A stretch of DNA of 58,697 nt from Alkalisalibacterium limincola (GTDB lineage: Bacteria; Pseudomonadota; Gammaproteobacteria; Xanthomonadales; Xanthomonadaceae): contig NZ_VRTS01000012.1 in assembly GCF_008017755.1 (NCBI RefSeq), positions 1 to 58,697 on the forward strand, in the 5' to 3' direction. Under the pieces are notes generated by a model. The model saw only the letters and a program-made list of their open reading frames with translations, searched no databases and had not been told where the DNA came from. The translations under genes and the position numbers were made by a program. Shown in pieces: positions 23,990 to 37,340 of the stretch (the stretch's first letter is position 1; each line of letters begins with the position of its first letter).

Positions 23990-25578
23990 TGCTCTGGTAC
24001 CTCTCGCGGGCCGGGCAGGTGCTTGGCCCCTTCGATGCCGACACGCTCCACGCGCGGATCGATGCCGGCGAACTGGGCGGCAACGACCTGCTCGCCCAGC
24101 CCGGCGACCCGACGTGGCAGAGCGTGGCGCAGGTCTTCCCCGCGCGTTTCCCGGGCCCCGGCCCGCGCGCGCGCGCGCTGGTTGGCGGCCTGGCCCTGGT
24201 GGCGGCAGCGGGGTGCTGGGTGGCCTACGCCGGCCTGGGCGCGATTGCCTGGCGCGTGGCCGACAGCGAGGAGGCACTGGGATTGAGCGTCCTGGTCATG
24301 GCCGCCTGCGCCGGCTTGCTGCTGCTGGCCGTGGCCGCCTTCGCCTGGGTGCGCTGGCGCGGTGGCGGATCCATCGGCCCCGGCGTCAAGGTCGTGGCAG
24401 GCATCTCGGCGCTGGTCGCGCTGCCCGCGCTGGCCATGGGCACGCTGGTGTTCCGCACCACCGTGGCGTCGGACCTGGAGGTCGACCCCCACCACCTCAG
24501 CATCAACGACAAGGGCGAGGTGCTGCTCCTGGGTGGGCTGGGCCGCACGCTGGCCCACGACCTGCAGGTGCTGCTGGAAAGCCACACCGGCGAACTGGTG
24601 CTGGTGCTCGACAACGGCGGCGGCATCATCGACGCCGCCGCGGCCGCTGCGGACCTGCTGCGGGCCCGCGGCCCCTTCACCGCACGGGTGGACGGCGAGT
24701 GCGCCAGCGCCTGCACCCTGCTGCTGGCCGCCGCCGACCGCATCGAGCTGTACACCGATTCGCGCATCGGCCTGCACCGCCCCTCCAACGTGCTGGGAGG
24801 CGAGCGGGGCATCGACTCCGACGGCACGATCAAGACGATGGTCGAGCACCTCGAGCGCGCGGGCTTCGGGCCGCAGGCGCTGGACGCCATGCGCGACACC
24901 CCGCCGGATGACATGGCGTGGCTGGAGCCCACCACGCACTTCGGCGTGCTGCCGGACTTCCTGCTGCTCGACAACGACAGCCAGGCGGTGCCGGCCGAGG
25001 CCCGCGGCACGGTGCTGGCACGGGCATTGCTGGCCCGCGACATGCCCGAGGCGGCGGAAATGCTGGATTTCTTCGAACTCGCCTTCCCCGACCATGTGCG
25101 CCTGCACAGTGATGCGCTGCTGCTGGCCCAGACCCGCCAGGAAGGTGTCGAGGAGGCGCTTCGCCAGCTGCTGCACGGGCCCTTCGGCACCGCGCTGGCC
25201 GCCACCCCACCGCACGTGGCGCGCGCCTGGTTGCGGAACCTGGTGAAGCTCGACGAACAGTTCGAATGGGAGTCGCCTGGCGGCGCCTGCTACGCCCAGG
25301 CCCTCCACCCCAAGGCGGAACGCGCCGCGCTGGCACGCGCCGTCGAGGTGGTTCGTGCTGCGGCCGAGCGCGACTGGGCGCCGTGGCAGGCGACGTCGAC
25401 GCTGGCCGCCAGCGAGCCCGCTATCGCCTTACCGCCGCTGCGGCCTTGGCCGATCGCCTATTCGGCGCAAGGCCCGGAGGCCGACGAGAACTGCGCCGGG
25501 TTGCTGGGCACGGCGCGCAGCCTCGCCGCGCTACCCGACCACCGTTTGGGGGCGGCATTGCTGGCGGAGCTGCAATAG
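23989..25578 (+). CDS. GYF_2-domain membrane protein with serine-protease-like (COG3904-type) domain
   Basis: 529 residues. Residues 2-55 (WYLSRAGQVLGPFDADTLHA) are a GYF_2/DUF4339 domain, a peptide-binding module common in RDD partners. Three hydrophobic segments follow (about 65-165). Residues ~170-330 resemble a ClpP/SppA-type fold: LVLVLDNGGGIIDAAAAAADLL for the oxyanion region and GECASACTLLLAA with the expected nucleophile serine. A helical C-terminal ~200 residues has no recognised domain. Translation is coupled to the RDD gene. A membrane protease is likely, but catalytic competence is not proven from sequence. Confidence 0.72.
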   Translation: MLWYLSRAGQVLGPFDADTLHARIDAGELGGNDLLAQPGDPTWQSVAQVFPARFPGPGPRARALVGGLALVAAAGCWVAYAGLGAIAWRVADSEEALGLSVLVMAACAGLLLLAVAAFAWVRWRGGGSIGPGVKVVAGISALVALPALAMGTLVFRTTVASDLEVDPHHLSINDKGEVLLLGGLGRTLAHDLQVLLESHTGELVLVLDNGGGIIDAAAAAADLLRARGPFTARVDGECASACTLLLAAADRIELYTDSRIGLHRPSNVLGGERGIDSDGTIKTMVEHLERAGFGPQALDAMRDTPPDDMAWLEPTTHFGVLPDFLLLDNDSQAVPAEARGTVLARALLARDMPEAAEMLDFFELAFPDHVRLHSDALLLAQTRQEGVEEALRQLLHGPFGTALAATPPHVARAWLRNLVKLDEQFEWESPGGACYAQALHPKAERAALARAVEVVRAAAERDWAPWQATSTLAASEPAIALPPLRPWPIAYSAQGPEADENCAGLLGTARSLAALPDHRLGAALLAELQ

Positions 25579-25676
25579 CGCCCGCACGGGCGATCCGGTC
25601 GAAACGGCTACGGGCAAGCGGGTGCAACTTCATGCCTCGCAATGGGCAGGGCGCGGCCGCCAAGAGGCCCGCAGTG

Positions 25677-27092
<1,416 letters not shown>

Positions 27093-27134
27093 TTCCCCCG
27101 GGGTGCCCAGGCGCCCGCCCAGCCGGAGGCCACC

Positions 27135-28331
27135 GTGGCCCGAACCCCGATCGAAGTCGACGCCGCCACCCTGCCCCCGCTGGGCATGACCCCGGAGCAG
27201 TTCCTGTCGCGCTACTGGCAAAAGCGCCCACTGCTGGTCCGCAACGCGTTCCCGGGCTTCACCACGCCGATCGAACCCGAAGACCTGGCCGGCCTGGCCT
27301 GCGAGGAGGCGGCGCTGTCGCGCATCGTCGTGCACCACCGGCAGGCCGACCGCTACGAACTGCGCACCGGTCCGTTCCCGGAGGAGATGTTCCCGGACAT
27401 GCCGCACCAGGACTGGACCCTGCTGGTGCAGGACGTGGACAAGTGGGACCTGGACGTGGCCGCGCTGATCCAGGCCTTCGACTTCCTGCCGCGCTGGCGC
27501 ATCGACGACATCATGGTCAGCTTCGCCGCCCCGGGTGGTTCGGTGGGCCCGCACGTGGACCAGTACGACGTGTTCTTGCTGCAGGCCAAGGGCCGCAGGC
27601 GCTGGCAGATCGATGCCGGGGCGAACCCGCCCGTGGACTTTCGTGAGGACTCGGAACTCAAGCTTCTCAAGGAGTTCCAGCCAACTCATGAGTGGATACT
27701 TGAAGAAGGTGACATGCTGTACCTGCCACCCGGGGTGCCCCACCACGGCGAGGCGGTGGACGCCTGCCTGACCTTCTCGCTGGGCATGCGCGCGCCCTCG
27801 GCGGCCGAGCTGGTGGTGGAGCTGGCCGACCACGTCGCCGAACGGCTGCCCGAGGAACTGCGTTACGCCGACCCGGACCTGGCCCCGGCGCGGGATGCCC
27901 ACGAGATCGACGCCGCCGCGATCGGCCGCCTGCGCACCGCGCTGGGCAGCCTGGGCGAACTCGACGACGCGCAGCTGCGTGACTTCTTCGGCAGCTTCAT
28001 CACCCGCTACCGAAGCGCCGGCCAGATTCCCGGCCCGGCCCGGGCACCGACGCGTGGCGACGTGGAAGCCCGACTGGAAAAGGGGGCGCTGATCGCCCGC
28101 CATCCGTTCGTGCGGCTGGCCTGGGCACGCGATGGCCGTGGGGCACGGCTGTTCGTCGAGGGAGACGCCTGGCGCATGGGTATCGCCTCGGCCCGCGCAC
28201 TGTGTGCCGACGGCCGGTTGGACGCCGGCGACTACGGCGCGCTGGACGAGGATGGCCGCCAGGCTGTCATCGACCTGCTGGGACGAGGCATCATGAAGCT
28301 TGGCCCCGTTCCGAGGCGACGACAGCGATGA
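27135..28331 (+). CDS. roxA: Ribosomal oxygenase RoxA-like (JmjC/cupin; 50S L16 arginine hydroxylase)
   Basis: 398 residues from GTG 27135, six bases after GGAGG. The Fe(II)/2-oxoglutarate JmjC cupin shows the HxD metal motif in GPHVDQYDVFLLQ and the distal histidine around VPHHGEAVD. The N-terminal GMTPEQFLSRYWQKRPLLVRNAF and the C-terminal winged-helix-like part match YcfD/RoxA, which hydroxylates an arginine of ribosomal protein L16. ATGA overlap with the following GNAT gene suggests co-translation. Confidence 0.88.
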   Translation: MARTPIEVDAATLPPLGMTPEQFLSRYWQKRPLLVRNAFPGFTTPIEPEDLAGLACEEAALSRIVVHHRQADRYELRTGPFPEEMFPDMPHQDWTLLVQDVDKWDLDVAALIQAFDFLPRWRIDDIMVSFAAPGGSVGPHVDQYDVFLLQAKGRRRWQIDAGANPPVDFREDSELKLLKEFQPTHEWILEEGDMLYLPPGVPHHGEAVDACLTFSLGMRAPSAAELVVELADHVAERLPEELRYADPDLAPARDAHEIDAAAIGRLRTALGSLGELDDAQLRDFFGSFITRYRSAGQIPGPARAPTRGDVEARLEKGALIARHPFVRLAWARDGRGARLFVEGDAWRMGIASARALCADGRLDAGDYGALDEDGRQAVIDLLGRGIMKLGPVPRRRQR

Positions 28332-29297
28332 GCCAAGACCCGCAGGTGCTGGAGTTCCAGGTGGTGCCGGCCGACTACACGGCCGACTTCGACGCGCTGC
28401 GCCTGGTGCGCGAAACCGTCTTCGTCCAGGAACAGCAGGTGCCACTGGACGAGGAATGGGACGACCTCGACCCGCAGTGCGAGCACGTGCTGGCGGTGGA
28501 TCTCGACCATCGGCCGATCGGCACCGGTCGGCTGACGCCCGGGCGAAAGATCGGTCGCATGGCGGTGATGAAGGATTGGCGCGGCCGCGGTGTCGGCGAA
28601 GCGATACTGCTGGCCTTGATCGAACGGGCCCGCGCCCGCGGCTGGGACGAGGTCAGCCTGCACGCACAGGTGTCTGCCGAGGGCTTCTATTCCCGGGCCG
28701 GCTTCTCGCCGGAGGGCGAGCGTTTCATGGAGGCCGGCATCGAGCACATCACGATGCGCCGCGCGCTCGACCCCCTGCCGGCCGCCCGAGGGCCTTGGCG
28801 CCCAGCCGTCGCCACCCTCGCAGCCGGTGCGCGAGATCGAATCGCTGGCCGAAGCCGTGGATGCGACGGTCGCGGTCATCGAGACCGCCCCGCGCAGCAT
28901 GGTGGTCTACAGCCGCGATGGCGACCTGCCGCTGCTGGGGCATCCCCGGGTCATCGACGCGCTCCGCGTGGCCCTGACCGCCCATCGCGACGCGACGCTG
29001 CGGGTGATCCTGCAGCAACCCGAGGGGCTGGGTGCGTCGCACCCGCTGATCGCCCTCGCCCAGCGCCTGGCCAGCCGGATCGAACTGCGCAGCCCGACCG
29101 ACCCGGTGGATCGCCGCGAACCCGGCGCCTGGATCGCCGCCGAGCGCGGTGGATTCGTGTACCGGCCGCTGGCGAACCGCTTCTCCGGCGAGGCCAGCCC
29201 GATGGCCCCGGCCCGGGCCCACCAGCTCATCGCCGGCTTCGACCCGGTGTTCGAGCGCTGCGAGCGCTGCACCCAGTTCCGCGCCCTCGGGCTGTGA
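28328..29297 (+). CDS. GNAT acetyltransferase with C-terminal DUF7931-like domain (frameshifted)
   Basis: The N-terminal ~145 residues are a GNAT fold: VRETVFVQEQQVPLDEEWD, AVMKDWRGRGVGEAIL (acetyl-CoA loop) and VSAEGFYSRAGFSPEGERF. After MRRALDPL the frame changes; a second domain, from EIESLAEAVDATVAV to CERCTQFRALGL, lies in another frame and runs to 29297. Removing one base from the C run at 28771-28775 joins them into one ~322-residue protein, as seen in relatives that carry this phospholipase-D-like tail. The alternative is a separate gene starting at GTG 28827, which lacks a clear ribosome site. Substrate unknown. Confidence 0.7.
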
Positions 29298-29357
29298 ACA
29301 GGGCCCAACGCGGCGCCTGATTAGACGTTTTTCCACTGTTTTCGCGGCATTTGCCGG

Positions 29358-29386
29358 TTCCAGCAGGTGCGCCCTGCGTCTATAAT
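29358..29386 (+). promoter_or_regulatory. Promoter of the sucA-sucB-lpd operon
   Basis: A perfect -10 TATAAT (29381-29386) lies 92 bp before sucA, in an otherwise very GC-rich stretch. The hexamer 17 bp upstream (TTCCAG, 29358-29363) is a poor -35, which would suit activation or control by a factor. No clear operator was recognised. Confidence 0.6.
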
Positions 29387-29478
29387 CGCCAACTTGGTGC
29401 GCCGCGTTGTGGTGTGCCGTCGTTGCCCGCATCGACATTCCCCTTCCGCCCCGGAATCCAGAGGGTCCAGGCCGAGCC

Positions 29479-32312
29479 GTGGATAGCCTAATCAAGCAGT
29501 TTGCGAAGTCGTCTCACATCGCCGGCGGCAACGCCGCTTTCGTCGAGGATCTCTACGAACAGTTCCTGGTGGACCCCGAGTCGGTCGACCCCGAGTGGCG
29601 AACCTATTTCAATGGGCTCGAGGGTCGTGAAGCCGGAGACGTGCCGCATTCGGCCGTGGTCGCGCACATCCGCGACGCCGCCCGCCACGCCGGCCGCGAC
29701 AGTGGCGAGCCGCTGAGCAACGAGGCCGCGCGCAAGCAGGGCGCGGTCCTGAAGCTGATCACCGCCTACCGCTCGCGTGGCCACCTGGCCGCCTCGATCG
29801 ACCCGCTGGGCATGCGCGAGAAGCCCGACGCGCCGGACCTGGGGCTGGAGTTCCACGGCCTGTCCAAGGCCGACCTCGACGAGGAGTTCGGCACCGGCCC
29901 GCATTTCGGCGGCCCGGCGCGCATGAAGCTGCGCGACCTTCTGGCCCACCTGCAGGCCACCTACTCCAGCACCATCGGTGCGGAGTTCATGCACATCACC
30001 AACCACGAGCAGCGCCGCTGGGTGTACGAGCAGCTCGAGGCCCATGCCGGCCAGTGGAAGTTCAAGGCCGACAAGCGCAAGCGCATCCTGGCCGAGCTGA
30101 CCAAGGCCGAGACGCTCGAGCGCTACCTGCACAAGAAGTACGTCGGCCAGAAGCGCTTCTCGCTGGAAGGCGGCGACAGCCTGATCCCGCTGATGGACGC
30201 GCTGATCCAGCGCGGTGGCGAGGACGGCATCCGCGAGCTGATCATCGGCATGGCCCACCGTGGCCGCCTCAACGTGCTCGTCAACACGATGGGCAAGCCG
30301 CCGCACCAGCTGTTCGCCGAGTTCGAGGGCAAGTTCGACCACCCCGAGACCCCGGCCCACACCGGCGACGTGAAGTACCACCTGGGCTTCAGTTCCGACA
30401 TCGAGACCCCGGGCGGCACCGTCCACCTGGCACTGGGCTTCAACCCGTCCCACCTGGAGATCATCGACCCGGTGATCGCGGGCTCGGTGCGCTCGCGCCA
30501 GGAGCGCCGCCACGACGAGGTCGGCACGAAGGTGGTGCCGGTGCTGATCCACGGCGACGCCGCGTTCGCCGGCCAGGGCGTGGTCATGGAGCTTTCGCAG
30601 ATGTCGCAGGCGCGCGGTTTCGCCGTCGGCGGCACCGTGCATGTGGTCATCAACAACCAGGTCGGCTTCACCATCAGCCGCCCCGACGACGCCCGCTCCA
30701 CCCTCTACTGCACCGACGTGGCCAAGATCGTCGGCTCGCCGGTGCTGCACGTGAACGGCGACGACCCGGAGGCGGTGGTGTTCTGCGCCGAGCTGGCGCT
30801 GCGGTTCCGGCAGAAGTTCAACAAGGACGTCATCCTCGACCTGGTGTGCTACCGCCGCCACGGCCACAACGAGGCCGACGAGCCGGCGGCCACCCAGCCG
30901 CTGATGTACAAGAACATCCGCGCGCGCAAGACCACCCGCGAGCTCTACGCCGAGGCGCTGGCCAAGGCCGGCGTGCTGGGCGGCGAGGATGCCGAGGAAA
31001 TGGTGGCCGCCTACCGCAAGAAGCTCGACGAGGGCACGGTCGTCGTCGAGCTGGCACCGCCAGCCTCCGACGCGATCACCGTCAACTGGGCCCCCTACCT
31101 CAAGGGCACGCTGGCCTCGCCGACGTCCACCAAGGTGCCGCGCAAGACGCTCGACAAGCTGGCCAAGGCGATCAACGTCGTGCCCGGGGACGTCAAGCTG
31201 CACTCGCGCGTGGCCAAGGTGTACGAGGACCGGCTCAAGATGATGGCCGGCGAGCAGCCGATGGACTGGGGCTTCGCCGAGAACCTGGCCTACGCCACGC
31301 TGCTCGAGGAGGGCTTCAGGCTGCGCCTGGTCGGCCAGGACTCCGGCCGCGGCACCTTCTTCCACCGCCATGCGGTGCTGCACCAGCAAGACAGCGGCGA
31401 GACTTACTGGCCGCTGCGGCAGCTGGTGGAGCGCCCCGAGCACGTCTCGATCATCGATTCGCTGCTCAGCGAAGAAGCGGTGATGGGCTTCGAGTACGGA
31501 TACGCCACCGCCGACCCATCGACGCTGTGCATCTGGGAAGGCCAGTTCGGCGACTTCGCCAACGGCGCCCAGGTGGTCATCGACCAGTTCATCAGCTCCG
31601 GCGAAGCCAAGTGGGGCCGCCTGTGCGGCCTGGTGCTGTTCCTGCCGCACGGCTACGAGGGCCAGGGCCCGGAGCATTCCTCCGCCCGCCTGGAGCGCTT
31701 CCTGCAGCTGTGCGCACTGGACAACATGCAGGTGTGCGTGCCGACCACGCCGCGCAGATGTTCCACATGCTGCGCCGGCAGATGAAGCGCGCCACGCGCA
31801 AGCCGCTGATCGTGATGACGCCCAAGTCGCTGCTGCGCAACAAGGACTCGGTGTCGACGCTCGACGAGCTGGCCGACGGCGGCTTCCAGCTGCTGATCCC
31901 GGACGACCGGGTCAAGGCACCGAAGAAGGCCAGGCGCGTGGTGGTGTGCTCGGGCAAGGTCTACTACGACCTGCGGGAGGAGGCGACCAAGCGCGAGCTC
32001 GATGACGTGGCGATCGTGCGCGTCGAGCAGCTCTACCCGTTCCCGCGGCCGGAGCTGGTCGAGGAGCTCAAGCGCTTCTCGCCCACCGCCGACGTGGTGT
32101 GGTGCCAGGAAGAGCCGATGAACCAGGGTGCGTGGTACCAGATCCGCCACCACCTGACCCACTGCGCCGGCGCCAAGCAGTCGCTGTACTACGCCGGTCG
32201 CGCGCGCTCGCCGTCGCCGGCCGCGGGCCACATGAAGACCCACGTCGTCGAGCAGAAGCGGCTCGTCGAGGAAGCGCTGGTGGGCAAGCTCAGCAACGAC
32301 GTCGCCGAATAA
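29479..32312 (+). CDS. sucA: 2-oxoglutarate dehydrogenase E1 component (frameshifted)
   Basis: Thiamine-diphosphate E1 of the 2-oxoglutarate dehydrogenase complex; decarboxylates 2-oxoglutarate and succinylates the lipoyl arm of SucB. I take GTG 29479 ([20 protein letters not shown]), matching the family N-terminus with [15 protein letters not shown]. Conserved parts include [51 protein letters not shown] and the ThDP region through NNQVGFT. At about 31751 the expected [14 protein letters not shown] breaks into TTPRRCS; adding one G restores the frame to the normal C-terminus, total ~945 residues. First gene of the complex operon. Confidence 0.94.
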
Positions 32313-32355
32313 GTCCTTTCCCTTTCCAAACAATACGCAATCAGGACCCGAGTCC

Positions 32356-33573
32356 ATGAGCACTGAAGTCAAAGTCCCCAACCTTCCGGAATCCGTCTCC
32401 GACGCCACCATCGCCACCTGGCACAAGAAGGTGGGCGACGCGGTCGCTCGCGACGAGAACCTGGTGGACCTCGAGACCGACAAGGTGGTGCTGGAAGTCC
32501 CCTCGCCGGTGGACGGCGTGATCAAGGAGATCAAGCACAAGGAAGGCGACACGGTCACCTCCGACCAGCTGATCGCGATCATCGAGGCGGGTGCGGCGCC
32601 GGAGAAGAAGGAAGAGAAGGCCGAGGCGAAGAGCGAGCCGAAGGCGAGCGAAAAGAAGGACGACAAGCCAGCGGCCAAGGCCGAGGCGAAGTCCTCCTCG
32701 AAGGGGGAGTCGAAGTCGGACACCTCCGACCTGTCCCCGGCCGGCCGTCGCGTCGCCACGCAGGAAGGCATCGATCCGAAGGACGTCGAGGCCACCGGCC
32801 GTGGCGGCCGCGTGACCAAGGAAGACCTGGTCAACCACATGAAGGCCGGCGGTGCCGGTCGCGCCGGTGGCCGTCGCCCCGAGGAGCGCGTGCCGATGAC
32901 GCGCATCCGCAAGCGCATCGCCGAGCGCCTGATGCACTCCAAGGAGTCCATCGCGATGCTGACCTCGTCCAACGAGGTCAACCTGCGCGAGGTCATGGCG
33001 ATGCGCAAGGCGATGAACGAGTCGTTCCAGGAGACCCACGGCGTCAAGCTGGGCTTCATGAGCTTCTTCGTGAAGGCCGCCGCGAACGCGCTGGCGAAGT
33101 ACCCGGTGGTGAACGCCTCGGTCGACGGCGACGACGTGATCTACCACGGCTACGCCGACATCTCGATCGCGGTGTCGACCGAGAAGGGCCTGGTGACGCC
33201 GGTGCTGCGCAATGCCGAGTCGATGGGCTTCGCCGAGATCGAGCAGGCCATCCTCGACTACGCCAAGAAGGCGCGCGACGGCAAGCTGTCGCTGGAGGAC
33301 CTGCAGGGCGGCACCTTCACGATCACCAACGGCGGCACCTTCGGCTCGCTGTTCTCCACGCCGATCGTGAACCCGCCGCAGTCGGCGATCCTGGGCATGC
33401 ACGCGATCAAGGAGCGCGCGATCGTCGAGAACGGCCAGGTGGTGGCGGCGCCGATGATGTACATCGCGCTGAGCTACGACCACCGCATCATCGACGGCAA
33501 GGACGCGGTGCTGTTCCTGGTCGACATCAAGAACCAGCTGGAGAACCCGCACCGGATGCTGTTGGGCATCTGA
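32356..33573 (+). CDS. sucB: Dihydrolipoyllysine-residue succinyltransferase (E2)
   Basis: 405 residues. The lipoyl domain (1-77) has the modified lysine in [14 protein letters not shown] linker of ~40 residues is made almost only of Lys, Glu, Ala, Ser and Asp rather than the usual Ala/Pro-rich hinge. The E1/E3-binding domain follows ([31 protein letters not shown]), then the catalytic core with the active-site segment [16 protein letters not shown]. It forms the 24-mer core of the complex. It lies 43 bp after sucA and 60 bp before lpd. Confidence 0.96.
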   Translation: MSTEVKVPNLPESVSDATIATWHKKVGDAVARDENLVDLETDKVVLEVPSPVDGVIKEIKHKEGDTVTSDQLIAIIEAGAAPEKKEEKAEAKSEPKASEKKDDKPAAKAEAKSSSKGESKSDTSDLSPAGRRVATQEGIDPKDVEATGRGGRVTKEDLVNHMKAGGAGRAGGRRPEERVPMTRIRKRIAERLMHSKESIAMLTSSNEVNLREVMAMRKAMNESFQETHGVKLGFMSFFVKAAANALAKYPVVNASVDGDDVIYHGYADISIAVSTEKGLVTPVLRNAESMGFAEIEQAILDYAKKARDGKLSLEDLQGGTFTITNGGTFGSLFSTPIVNPPQSAILGMHAIKERAIVENGQVVAAPMMYIALSYDHRIIDGKDAVLFLVDIKNQLENPHRMLLGI

Positions 33574-33586
33574 TCGCGGCTCCCCT

Positions 33587-33608
33587 CCCTCCCCGTCCGC
33601 GGGGAGGG
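33587..33608 (+). terminator. Hairpin between sucB and lpd
   Basis: CCCTCCCCG-TCCG-CGGGGAGGG, a perfect 9-bp stem with a UCCG tetraloop, starting 13 bp after the sucB stop. No T-tract. Its position suggests mRNA processing or partial termination that lowers or uncouples lpd expression within the operon. Confidence 0.6.
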
Positions 33609-33633
33609 TCTGCGAACACAAGGATCAACGCAA

Positions 33634-35067
<1,434 letters not shown>

Positions 35068-35091
35068 TCGCGTCGCAATGCTGTTGCACCC

Positions 35092-35123
35092 GAAGCGGCG
35101 CGCCCCAAAAGGTGCGCCGCTTC
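35092..35123 (+). terminator. Hairpin terminator after lpd
   Basis: GAAGCGGCGC (35092-35101) pairs perfectly with GCGCCGCTTC (35114-35123) around a 12-base loop containing CCAAAAGG, 25 bp after the lpd stop. It lacks a proper T-tract, and the next gene starts 20 bp later. A weak terminator or a boundary between the suc operon and the LOG gene. Confidence 0.6.
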
Positions 35124-35143
35124 GCTTTGAGGAAGTCCATCCA

Positions 35144-35743
<600 letters not shown>

Positions 35744-35813
35744 GCCGGATCTGACCCGGAGGCGAGTTGCCGCTAGTATTCATCGGATCGAAGACTTGCC
35801 TGGGGGAAAGCGA

Positions 35814-36254
35814 ATGAAGCATGCGCGCGTTGTGATGACCGCGGTGATGGCCGGAAGTGTGCTCACCGGCCTTGGGTGTGCAAGCACGGACTCCGCAGCG
35901 CTGGACTTCGCCCAGTCGCTTTCCTATCACCAGGAGCGCCCGGACCATGCCGCGGTGTCCGGCGAACTGGGCAGCCCCACCAATCCGGTCCGGGCGACCG
36001 GGCCGATGGGGCAGCGCGACTACCTGCACCGCCTGCGCTGTGCCGACGACTCCAGCCCGGCCTTCGAGCGCATCGGCTCGACCGGGGTCGGCCCCTATGG
36101 ACGGATGGTCGATGCGTACCGCGTGCAGTGCGCCGATCAGCCGGAAATGGTCATCCACATGGACCTCTACCATTGTGACGAGGAGACCGAAGCGGTCGAC
36201 GGGTTCGTCATCACGCCGCGGGTGATCGAGATTCCGCGCCATAATTGCGGGTAA
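35814..36254 (+). CDS. Putative lipoprotein of unknown function
   Basis: 146 residues from ATG 35814. The N-terminus MKHARVVMTAVMAGSVLTGLGC ends in a lipobox (LTGLGC), so the mature protein is probably acylated at the cysteine. The remainder has three more cysteines (RLRCAD, VQCAD, YHCDEE) plus one at the C-terminus, spaced like a small disulfide-stabilised beta-sandwich. I do not recognise a family. It lies 70 bp after the LOG gene and 30 bp before the acuI-like gene on the same strand. Confidence 0.6.
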   Translation: MKHARVVMTAVMAGSVLTGLGCASTDSAALDFAQSLSYHQERPDHAAVSGELGSPTNPVRATGPMGQRDYLHRLRCADDSSPAFERIGSTGVGPYGRMVDAYRVQCADQPEMVIHMDLYHCDEETEAVDGFVITPRVIEIPRHNCG

Positions 36255-36284
36255 CTCCCACGCGCCACGCAGGTGAGACCAGCC

Positions 36285-37277
36285 ATGTCCATAGCCAACT
36301 CCTTCTCCGCCTTCCGCATCCACAACGACGGCCAGGGCTATCGCGCCGGCATCGAGGAGATCTCGCTCGACGACCTCAACGCCGGGGAGGTGGTGATCGA
36401 GGCCGCCTATTCGTCGATCAACTACAAGGACGCGCTGGCCGGCACCGGCAAGGGCAAGATCCTGCGCCAGTTCCCGCTGGTGGGTGGCATCGACGTCGCG
36501 GGCACGGTGGTGCGTTCGGAGGATCCGCGTTTCCGCGAGGGCGACCCGGTGCTTTGCACCGGCTCGGGCCTGTCGGAGACCCGCGACGGGGGCTACTCGA
36601 AGTACGTGCGCCTGGAGGCGCAGTGGACCGTGCCGCTGCCTGCGGGACTCGACCTGCGCGAAGCGATGATCCTCGGCACCGCGGGCTTTACCGCCGCCCT
36701 GGGCCTGCTGCGCATGGAGGAGAACCGCCAGAAGCCCGCCATGGGCCCCCTGGCGGTGACCGGCGCCACCGGCGGCGTGGGCATGCTGGCGGTCGACATC
36801 TACAGCGCGGCCGGCTACGAGGTGCATGCCTTCAGCGGAAAGAGCGAGCGCGCCAGCTTCCTGCGCGACGTGGGGGCCAGCGAGGTGCTGCCGCGGGACG
36901 CTGCACTGTGCGACAAGCCCATGGGCTCGGCGCGCTTCGGCGGCGCGCTCGACAACGTGGGTGGCGACACGCTGGCGGGCCTGCTGGCGCAGACGGTGCC
37001 CTACGGCAACGTGGCCAGCTGCGGGCTGGCCGGCAGCCACAGCCTGCCCACCACCGTCATGCCCTTCATCATTCGGGGCGTCAGCCTGCTGGGCGTCGCC
37101 TCCGCAGGCACCGCACGCGATGTCCGCGAGGAGGTCTGGCAGCGGCTTTCAAGCGACTGGAAGCCGCGCCACCTTGATGCGGTCTGCACCCGCGAGGTCG
37201 GCCTGGAAGAGCTTCACGACGTGTTTCCGCGCATGCTGGCCGGCGACAGCTTCGGCAGGACCCTGGTCCGGCTGTGA
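36285..37277 (+). CDS. acuI: Acrylyl-CoA reductase / YhdH-type MDR oxidoreductase
   Basis: 330 residues from ATG 36285. A medium-chain dehydrogenase/reductase of the YhdH/AcuI quinone-oxidoreductase-like family: SSINYKDALAGTGKGKIL, LVGGIDVAGTVV and AGFTAALGLLRMEEN are family landmarks, and VTGATGGVGMLAVDI is the NADPH Rossmann motif. AcuI reduces acrylyl-CoA to propionyl-CoA and detoxifies acrylate-type intermediates; the exact substrate here is inferred. No zinc-binding cysteine cluster is present, as expected for this subgroup. Confidence 0.88.
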   Translation: MSIANSFSAFRIHNDGQGYRAGIEEISLDDLNAGEVVIEAAYSSINYKDALAGTGKGKILRQFPLVGGIDVAGTVVRSEDPRFREGDPVLCTGSGLSETRDGGYSKYVRLEAQWTVPLPAGLDLREAMILGTAGFTAALGLLRMEENRQKPAMGPLAVTGATGGVGMLAVDIYSAAGYEVHAFSGKSERASFLRDVGASEVLPRDAALCDKPMGSARFGGALDNVGGDTLAGLLAQTVPYGNVASCGLAGSHSLPTTVMPFIIRGVSLLGVASAGTARDVREEVWQRLSSDWKPRHLDAVCTREVGLEELHDVFPRMLAGDSFGRTLVRL

Positions 37278-37340
37278 GACAACGGTGGACAGCGCCCCCT
37301 CGCTGGCTACAATCCCCAAGACTTCTAAACGGAATCCCCC

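Noticed and set aside
29488-31677. A 729-codon open frame opposite sucA
   Set aside because: No motifs; sucA explains the constraint, including its frame repair point.
31740-31760. Programmed ribosomal frameshift in sucA
   Set aside because: No slippery heptamer or downstream pseudoknot was apparent, and the same kind of one-base loss recurs in many unrelated genes, which favours sequence error.
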